Assembly: GCA_947379685.1 (NCBI GenBank)
Contig: CANCOG010000389.1
Location: 1 to 5,113 of the forward strand
Direction of reading: 5' to 3'
DNA length: 5,113 nucleotides
Source of the DNA: Flavipsychrobacter stenotrophus
Lineage (GTDB): Bacteria; Bacteroidota; Bacteroidia; Chitinophagales; Chitinophagaceae
In this document: piece by piece, positions 1 through 5,113 of the stretch
Layout of the letters: every line of letters begins with the position of its first letter
How positions within the stretch are numbered: position 1 is the first letter of the stretch
Translations under genes and position numbers: made by a program
The notes under the pieces: generated by a model
What the model was told of the DNA's origin: nothing
What the model saw: only the letters and a program-made list of their open reading frames with translations
The model's database searches: none

Positions 1-612
1 CTGAACCGCATTATCATTCTGTTGAAACTACAGCTGAATGAATGCAGGCACAACCTGATAGACATACAAAAACAGATCATAGAGTACCTCAACCGCATCA
101 AGCATCAAAGTGGTGTAATTGAAAAACTGCGCCAGATAAAGTACCTGAAAGATCAGTTCGAGCTCAGGAGCAAGACCAATATAAAGGAATTGCTGAATGA
201 GAATACAGCCGTGCTGTTCGAGCCAAACCCAACCTATCCGCTCAATATTCCTCTTGATCAGTTGCAGACCGATAATGATGCCGTAGAGGTGATCAGGAAA
301 GTGGCAAAGCGCATCAAGACAAATGTCAAATCGACACAATTGCTGGCCGGGAACATCTCTGACGAATACCTCGAAACGCTGGTACAGGAGGAAATACAGA
401 TCAACCTCGATGAAGTGAAGAACGGTTTCCTGGCTGGTGGCAATAATCTCTTCGAGTTCATTTGCAGTTATGACTTTGGCAGGGATGTAGGATTCGACGA
501 GTGTGTTACCATTTATTGCCAGATGATTTCGCAGTTCGATACTTTATTTAAGATCACCGATGTCTATAACAACAAGCAAGATGTTGAATTTGCAATGGTT
601 TACCCCAAATAA
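1..612 (+). CDS. jetA: Kleisin-like subunit of SMC complex (MukF/MksF/JetA position), 3' part only
   Basis: The reading frame is open from base 1 to the TAA at 610-612, giving 203 codons with no stop, so the true start lies upstream of the window; the TTG at 22 is not a credible start. In window numbering, codons 1-60 are rich in charged and leucine residues and look like a helical or coiled-coil linker. A proline-rich stretch follows near codons 73-83 (LFEPNPTYPLNIPL), then a helical segment, then a C-terminal globular end from about codon 140 (GFLAGGNNLFEF, then a Tyr/Phe/Asp-rich piece ending VEFAMVYPK). This matches what is expected of a kleisin: a linker that binds the MukE-like partner and a small C-terminal winged domain that docks on an SMC head. 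The identification rests mainly on position, immediately before a MukE-like and an SMC gene, because direct sequence similarity is weak to the eye. The N-terminal winged-helix part is outside the window. Confidence 0.65.
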   Translation: MNRIIILLKLQLNECRHNLIDIQKQIIEYLNRIKHQSGVIEKLRQIKYLKDQFELRSKTNIKELLNENTAVLFEPNPTYPLNIPLDQLQTDNDAVEVIRKVAKRIKTNVKSTQLLAGNISDEYLETLVQEEIQINLDEVKNGFLAGGNNLFEFICSYDFGRDVGFDECVTIYCQMISQFDTLFKITDVYNNKQDVEFAMVYPK

Positions 613-619
613 TTAATCA

Positions 620-1189
620 ATGGCCGTACCAAAACATACTTCCGATATATTTGAGATACTGAGTAAGGGGCAGTTTATTTGCTCCAACAGTACTAAGGAC
701 ACCACGAGAAAGCTGTACAATATCATTGATGAGAATTTCGATGATCTCTATGACTATTTTAAGGCCATTAACCTGATATTGGAGAAAGGCGACGAGTACT
801 ACATGTTCACCCGCCTCGAAAACAAAACCGACCTGGAACGTAAGATAGAAGCGGCTTTCAAGTGGATAGATATACTTGATTTTTTCAAAACCTTTGATCA
901 TTCTTTCGGGGCTGGGTACCGGTTTACTCCGGCCGATATTTTAATAAAACTCTCAGTTGATGTAGACCTCAAAAATAAACTCGAAGGGTTGAAGAAGTAT
1001 GCCGCGGGCAAGGAAAAACATGCTGAGATATTGGACAAAGTACTTGACCAGCTAAGGCGCGATAATTTTATTGACCTTGAAAATGAGATTTCCAACAGTT
1101 ACAAAACCCTTTCGTCTTTCCATTACCTGGAGCGTTTGATACTATCCATAAATATCCCTGAATCAGTACAAAATGAGATACTTAAATAA
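620..1189 (+). CDS. jetB: MukE/MksE-like (JetB) KITE-type subunit of SMC complex
   Basis: Complete gene of 189 residues. The start is well fixed: an in-frame TAA lies at 614-616, two codons before the ATG, and the gap to the previous gene is 7 bases. The bases before the ATG are A/T-rich with no Shine-Dalgarno match, as is common in Bacteroidota. The protein opens with FEILSKGQFICSNS, continues with LYDYFKAINLILEKGDEYYM (about residues 44-63), then KIEAAFKWIDILDFFKTFD (about 74-92) and a RFTPADI segment, and ends in helices. The mix of helices and short strands fits the tandem winged-helix architecture of MukE, MksE and JetB, which bind the kleisin linker and DNA. It has no catalytic motif, signal peptide or membrane segment, so it should act in the cytoplasm on the nucleoid. 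The family call is from recognised similarity to Bacteroidota MksE-type proteins plus position; it is fairly secure as a class and less so as a Wadjet subtype. Confidence 0.75.
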   Translation: MAVPKHTSDIFEILSKGQFICSNSTKDTTRKLYNIIDENFDDLYDYFKAINLILEKGDEYYMFTRLENKTDLERKIEAAFKWIDILDFFKTFDHSFGAGYRFTPADILIKLSVDVDLKNKLEGLKKYAAGKEKHAEILDKVLDQLRRDNFIDLENEISNSYKTLSSFHYLERLILSINIPESVQNEILK

Positions 1190-4100
1190 GATATTTTTTA
1201 TAAATAGTGCCAATGTAAAGTACGCTGAGATCGCAATTGATGGCAACGTGCATTTTATTGGTACACAAGGGGTGGGCAAGAGTACATTGCTCAGGGCCAT
1301 CCTGTTCTTTTACAATGCCGATAAATTAAAACTGGGTATAGAAAAAGGTAAAAAGACCTTTGATGAATACTACTTTCCCTATGCCAATTCCTACCTGATC
1401 TATGAAGTAGCACGGGAGACTGGTTCATACTGCATTATGGCCTTTAAGGCACAGGGCAGGGTTTGTTTCCGTTTCATAAATGGTCCTTACAACCAGGATA
1501 ATTTTATTGACGGAGAGGGTAAGGTTAGGGTATGGGATAGTATTCGTGATAGCCTGGGTAAAAAGGTGAGTTACACCAAGAAAATTGACCGTTACGAAGA
1601 GTACCGCGACATTTTGTATGGTAATAACCTGGGACTGGAAAAGGAGTTCAGGAAGTATTCACTCATTGAAAGCCGCCAATACCAAAACCTGCCGCGTACC
1701 ATACAAAATGTGTTTTTAAACTCCAAGCTGGACGCCGAGTTCATCAAGCAGACCATCATCATGTCGCTAAATGAAGAAGATGTGAAGATTGAGCTGGATA
1801 AGTACGCATTGCACCTCAAGGACTTTGATACCCAGTTGGCCGACATCAATAAATGGACGGAAACCAATAAGACGGGCGAGATACCGGTGCGTAAAATGGC
1901 GGAGAATATTGCCCGCATCCATTCCGCCATACAGTCGCTGAACAGGGAAAAGAAAGAGACAGCCATTCAATTGTTTCAGGCTTGTGGTGCAGATGTAAAG
2001 GAGCAGCCAGTAGTGGAGAAAAGGTCTGCCAACTTGCAGGGACAGCTACAGCTGGTGCAGCAAAGGGCCGATGACCTGAAAGGAAAATTTCAGGCCAGAA
2101 GGGATGAAGTGCAAAAGCAAATAAACATTCTCGATAACGACCTTAAGCGCGCTAAGAGCCGGGCAGAGTACTATGAAGGCATCAATATCGGCGCAATTAT
2201 ACAGCGGGTAGGCCGCAAAGATTTTAATGAAGCAGAGCGCGAAAGGCTGATGGGGGAGAAGATGCTGCTCAATGCCAAATTTACGGAAATTAACAGCCGT
2301 TACGAGGCACTGATACAACAACAGCAGCATGCGCTTTCGGGTTTTGAGCACGCCCAGCTACTTCGCAAGAATAAATTATCTGAAGAATTCTTAGTGTTTA
2401 AGAACGAGATAACAGAGCAATACAATCATGCTTTTGCTGAGATAAGGAAGCAGCACCAGGATGCTCTGGATGTTGCCCGCAACGTTATTTCGCAAAAGAA
2501 GGACACAATCCATGACCTGAAACTAAAAAAACAACGGACCCAGTTACAGCGCTATTTTGAGCAGGAGCTGGAAACACTGAAACATGAAATAGCAGAACTA
2601 CAGCAGAAGATAAGAAATACCGACATTGACATTGCTGACTCCAAAAAGCAAACTGAAACGCTGCAAAAGCAATGGGAACTTGATCAGGAACTGAGCGAGG
2701 CAACATTTGAGCGTAAAATAGAAAAGCAAAGGGAGGATGGCAAGCAATTCACAAATGCACTGGCCACAATAGATGCTAGACTCGAAAGCAATAAGGATTC
2801 ATTGTATGGCTGGTTGGGCAGCAATATGCCCGGCTGGGAAAACACTGTAGGCAAGGTTATTGATGAAGAGCATGTTCTGTTTCAGGCAGGGCTTTCGCCT
2901 CAGTTGTCTGAAGTAAGCGGCAATTCATTATTCGGGCTGAAGATCGATCTGCAGGAGATCAGCAAGAATGTGAAAACCGTGGCCGACTATGAACATGAAC
3001 GGGCTGATAATTTGCGTAAAGCTGAAGCCAATCGCGCAAGCCTTAACGCCCTCATAGAGCAAAAGAATGATGCCAGTGATAAACTGAAATCGAAATACCA
3101 GGGAAAGATAAAGGAGCTGAACGGCTCTCGGCGGCAGATGGAATATGACCTGCAAAGAAGCAAGGGTCAGCTGCAGGTGAGCGAAGTGAAACAGGCTGAC
3201 CTGTTACGGAAAGCAGTAGAGGAAAAGGAAAGGTTGTTGCAGCAGGTTGCAATGGAGATTGAAAAGGCATCGGACGAGTTAATAGCCGAGGAAAAGAACC
3301 TGGCGACGATAGAAGCTGGTATACAGAAGCAGCTGGAAAGCAAGGAAAAAGAAAGGAATAAAAAGGTTAAGACTGAAGACCAGCGAATAAAGGAGCTGAT
3401 TGCCGGGCTGGATGAAGAATTACTTGCAAGAAAGCAGGAGACGGCCGAGCGCATAGACGCGATCAAACAACAACAGACCCAAAACCTGCAGCAGGAAGGA
3501 GCCGACGTGCTGCGTCTGGCCGAGATAGAAAGAGAATGGGTTGCGGTAGTGAGGGAGTTGGATTTTATTAATGAGAACCGCGACCGCGTTGCTGAATATA
3601 ACAAGGACAAGCGCGAGTTGCTGGATCATATTGATACCTTCAAGACCGAAAAAAGATTGAAAGAAAGCCAGCTTGAGAATGAACAAGAAAAATTCAACCT
3701 GCAAAAGCAAAAAATACAACAGGAAATAGAGTTGCTGGCCGCGGAGATCAGGGGATTAAATAACCGTCTCGCTGTAATAAGCGAAGGGCTCAGCACGTTT
3801 GAGAGTTTTAAACAAACCGACCATTATCAGCAGATAGCAGAATTTGAAGAGCAGCAGTTGACAGGTGCCGAATCTGCGGTAGGACTAAAAGCGCTGATAG
3901 ATATCCTGAATGGTAAAATATACACCATACTCGAACGTTATAATGACTTACAGTCGGCTATCAATAAATTCCTGGGTAACTTCTCGTCACAGAACATTTT
4001 CGGCTTTAAAACGAATCTGGTAGAAAGGGAAGATTTCATTGTGTTTGCTGAAATGCTGTACGAGTTCCTGGAGGAAGATAAGATCGTTCAATATGAAAGG

Positions 4101-4841
4101 CGTGTGAATGAACGTTTTGCTACCCTTATTCGCCAGATAGGCAAGGAAACGAACGAACTGACATCGAAGGGCGGCGAAATACAGAAAGTAATCACAGAAA
4201 TCAATCGCGACTTTGAGGAGCGCAATTTTGCCGGCGTTATCAAGAGCATCAGGTTGCAGCTATCTGAGAGCCAGAATAAGATAGTGGCATTGCTGCAGGA
4301 GATAAAGAAATTCAATGACCAGCACAGCATGGGGCTTGGCGTGGTCGATCTTTTTTCTACCGGTGATAACGAAGGGAAAAACAAAAAGGCGGTAACGCTG
4401 CTAAAAGAATTTGCCCGCGAAATAAATGCCCGTAAGGAAAAGGAAATTGGCCTGCCAGATTCGTTTGAACTACAGTTTAGAATAGTAGAAAACGAGAATG
4501 ATAGTGGATGGGTGGAAAAGCTGACCAACGTGGGTTCGGAGGGCACTGACATATTGGTGAAGGCGATGATCAATATTATGTTGCTCAATGTGTTTAAGGA
4601 CAGTGCATCAAAACGCTTTAAGGACTTCAGGCTGCATTGTATGATGGATGAAATTGGCAAGCTGCACCCTAACAACGTAAAGGGTATTTTGAAGTTCGCC
4701 AATGACAGGAACATTCTGCTCATCAACAGCTCGCCTACATCTTACAATGCCATGGACTACAGGTACACCTATCTTCTTTCAAAGGATAGTAAGCATGTAA
4801 CAACAGTAAAACGATTAATTAAAAAAGGTGCTGAAGCATGA
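1173..4841 (+). CDS. jetC: SMC-like ATPase (MukB/MksB/JetC-like) motor subunit
   Basis: Complete gene of 1222 residues. ATG 1173 is the first ATG after an in-frame stop at 1149-1151 and overlaps the previous gene by 17 bases. The N-terminal half-head carries Walker A at residues 30-38 (GTQGVGKST), a YYFP motif near 66, and the segment ESRQYQNLPRTIQNVFL (166-182), possibly the Q-loop region. Coiled coil runs roughly 245-540, a compact hinge 544-600 (GWLGSNMPGWENTVGKV and SLFGLKIDL), and a returning coiled coil about 605-930. The C-terminal half-head has a signature-like NVGSEGTDILVKAM (1119-1132) and Walker B RLHCMMDE (1153-1160), with catalytic Glu1160. This is the ABC/SMC plan: head dimers sandwich ATP and drive DNA loop extrusion with the kleisin and KITE partners. 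Length and motifs recall the DUF3584-type ATP-binding proteins and JetC; MukB itself is longer (about 1480). RecN and SbcC/Rad50 are unlikely given the neighbours and the hinge, which has no zinc-hook CxxC. Confidence 0.88.
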   Translation: MRYLNKIFFINSANVKYAEIAIDGNVHFIGTQGVGKSTLLRAILFFYNADKLKLGIEKGKKTFDEYYFPYANSYLIYEVARETGSYCIMAFKAQGRVCFRFINGPYNQDNFIDGEGKVRVWDSIRDSLGKKVSYTKKIDRYEEYRDILYGNNLGLEKEFRKYSLIESRQYQNLPRTIQNVFLNSKLDAEFIKQTIIMSLNEEDVKIELDKYALHLKDFDTQLADINKWTETNKTGEIPVRKMAENIARIHSAIQSLNREKKETAIQLFQACGADVKEQPVVEKRSANLQGQLQLVQQRADDLKGKFQARRDEVQKQINILDNDLKRAKSRAEYYEGINIGAIIQRVGRKDFNEAERERLMGEKMLLNAKFTEINSRYEALIQQQQHALSGFEHAQLLRKNKLSEEFLVFKNEITEQYNHAFAEIRKQHQDALDVARNVISQKKDTIHDLKLKKQRTQLQRYFEQELETLKHEIAELQQKIRNTDIDIADSKKQTETLQKQWELDQELSEATFERKIEKQREDGKQFTNALATIDARLESNKDSLYGWLGSNMPGWENTVGKVIDEEHVLFQAGLSPQLSEVSGNSLFGLKIDLQEISKNVKTVADYEHERADNLRKAEANRASLNALIEQKNDASDKLKSKYQGKIKELNGSRRQMEYDLQRSKGQLQVSEVKQADLLRKAVEEKERLLQQVAMEIEKASDELIAEEKNLATIEAGIQKQLESKEKERNKKVKTEDQRIKELIAGLDEELLARKQETAERIDAIKQQQTQNLQQEGADVLRLAEIEREWVAVVRELDFINENRDRVAEYNKDKRELLDHIDTFKTEKRLKESQLENEQEKFNLQKQKIQQEIELLAAEIRGLNNRLAVISEGLSTFESFKQTDHYQQIAEFEEQQLTGAESAVGLKALIDILNGKIYTILERYNDLQSAINKFLGNFSSQNIFGFKTNLVEREDFIVFAEMLYEFLEEDKIVQYERRVNERFATLIRQIGKETNELTSKGGEIQKVITEINRDFEERNFAGVIKSIRLQLSESQNKIVALLQEIKKFNDQHSMGLGVVDLFSTGDNEGKNKKAVTLLKEFAREINARKEKEIGLPDSFELQFRIVENENDSGWVEKLTNVGSEGTDILVKAMINIMLLNVFKDSASKRFKDFRLHCMMDEIGKLHPNNVKGILKFANDRNILLINSSPTSYNAMDYRYTYLLSKDSKHVTTVKRLIKKGAEA
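4826..4830 (+). promoter_or_regulatory. Shine-Dalgarno-like AGGTG before the fourth gene
   Basis: AGGTG lies inside the end of the SMC gene, 7 bases before the ATG at 4838, in an A-rich run (six A's then GGTG). It matches five bases of the classical anti-Shine-Dalgarno complement at normal spacing, whereas the other two visible starts in this operon have no such match. It favours ATG 4838 over the second in-frame ATG at 4844, which would be 13 bases away. Bacteroidota often do not depend on such sites, so its use is uncertain. Confidence 0.4.
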
Positions 4842-5113
4842 TAATGCCACTTTCAGTTGCTGAAAAACTATTGCAGCTAGCAGGGGGTAAACAACTCCCT
4901 GCCAGCTCTTTTAAACATGTAGTAGTTGAAGAACTGATAAAGGAAGGTATTGTACTGGAGCGTATTACAGGGCGCACAAAGCGAACATTGTTTGTTGCTG
5001 ATTTCAGCGCCCTGAACAACTGGATTTTTAATCGGTATTCGATTAGGGATCTTGCAGCATATGTAGCTGTAATGAAAAAATCGGATGCCATTCGTGCTGA
5101 TCAGGTAGCTTCA
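4838..5113 (+). CDS. jetD: Fourth subunit in JetD/MksG position, 5' part only (winged-helix-like N terminus)
   Basis: Ninety-two codons are open to the right edge with no stop. The start is bounded by an in-frame TGA at 4832-4834, so ATG 4838 is the earliest possible; it overlaps the SMC stop as ATGA. A second ATG at 4844 is two codons in. The protein begins MIMPLSVAEKLLQLAGG, followed by a helix (about 21-38, PASSFKHVVVEELIKEGI), a basic hairpin-like stretch LERITGRTKRTLFVADF (40-56) and another helix near 57-67. Helix, helix, then a basic beta hairpin suggests a winged-helix DNA-binding domain. In Wadjet and MksBEFG loci the gene after the SMC encodes JetD/MksG, with N-terminal DNA-binding arms and a C-terminal TOPRIM nuclease that cleaves plasmid DNA. 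The TOPRIM residues would lie beyond the window, so the nuclease function is inferred from position only. Alternatives are a different effector or a transcriptional regulator. Confidence 0.55.
   Translation, partial: MIMPLSVAEKLLQLAGGKQLPASSFKHVVVEELIKEGIVLERITGRTKRTLFVADFSALNNWIFNRYSIRDLAAYVAVMKKSDAIRADQVAS
4875..4912 (+). other. Hairpin plus short T run inside the start of the fourth gene
   Basis: AGCTAGCAGGG (4875-4885) pairs with CCCTGCCAGCT (4897-4907), leaving a single A-C mismatch (4879 with 4903). The stem can extend inward by a G-T wobble (4886/4896), a G-C pair (4887/4895) and a T-A pair (4888/4894) to a five-base loop. It is followed by C and then TTTT at 4909-4912. The shape resembles an intrinsic terminator or attenuator, but the T run is short and the element lies within codons 13-25 of the gene. 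Function is not established; it may be a by-product of codon choice. Confidence 0.3.

Noticed and set aside
22..24. TTG as a start codon for the first gene
   Set aside because: The same frame is open to base 1 and the protein begins mid-helix, so the gene is truncated by the window, not started here.
28..339. 103-codon minus-strand open frame opposite the kleisin-like gene
   Set aside because: Fully inside a well-supported plus-strand gene and has no recognisable features.
613..619. Possible promoter or terminator in the gap between the first two genes
   Set aside because: Only 7 A/T-rich bases; too short for either, and best read as an operon junction.
1592..1966. 124-codon minus-strand open frame
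   Set aside because: Ser/Met/Phe-rich shadow of the conserved SMC N-terminal head region.
2075..2094. Perfect 7-base inverted repeat CCTGAAA / TTTCAGG with a six-base loop
   Set aside because: Lies deep in the coiled-coil coding region, has no T run after it and no junction nearby; repeats of this size are expected by chance in 5 kb.
3167..3610. 147-codon minus-strand open frame, Ser/Cys-rich
   Set aside because: Antisense image of the charged coiled-coil arm; no recognisable domain and no credible start context.
4088..4726. 212-codon open frame on the minus strand opposite the SMC C-terminal head
   Set aside because: Its translation is Ser/Phe/Leu-rich low complexity typical of the antisense of a Lys/Glu-rich gene, and the plus-strand frame here holds the signature and Walker B motifs.
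4819..5091. 90-codon minus-strand open frame opposite the fourth gene
   Set aside because: The plus frame is open to the window edge, coupled to the SMC stop by ATGA, and has a sensible winged-helix-like pattern; the minus frame is Ser/Ala/Thr-rich noise.

Overview
This window is an interior slice of a tightly packed, single-strand operon that encodes an SMC-type (condensin-like) complex of the MukBEF / MksBEFG / Wadjet (JetABCD) class. All four recognisable genes are on the + strand, and almost every base is coding. The likely host is a member of the Bacteroidota. The reasons are moderate GC content (mid-40s % by eye), A/T-rich start regions without Shine-Dalgarno sequences for two of the three visible starts, and protein sequences that resemble the Bacteroidota-type Mks/Wadjet proteins I know. 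The host is inferred; there is no rRNA or other marker gene.

Layout: 1-612 is the 3' part of a kleisin-like gene (MukF/MksF/JetA position), open at the left edge. 620-1189 is a complete small MukE/MksE/JetB-like gene. 1173-4841 is a complete 1222-residue SMC-like ATPase (MukB/MksB/JetC position), with an N-terminal Walker A, two long coiled-coil arms around a very small hinge, and a C-terminal signature-like motif plus Walker B. 4838-5113 is the 5' end (92 codons) of a fourth gene in the JetD/MksG position, open at the right edge. The junctions are a 7-base gap, a 17-base overlap and a 4-base ATGA overlap, which suggests translational coupling.

How they would work together: in characterised Wadjet systems the kleisin and its MukE-like partner bridge the heads of an SMC dimer, the motor extrudes DNA loops, and the TOPRIM-type JetD cleaves small circular DNA such as plasmids. 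The gene order here (kleisin, KITE, SMC, fourth subunit) fits this plan. The catalytic part of the fourth protein lies beyond the window, so plasmid defence is an inference and not something seen directly. A housekeeping chromosome-organising role for the SMC core cannot be excluded.

No promoter, RNA gene, mobile element, CRISPR array or long intergenic region is present. The least expected non-protein signal is a GC-rich hairpin followed by a short T run just inside the fourth gene (4875-4912).
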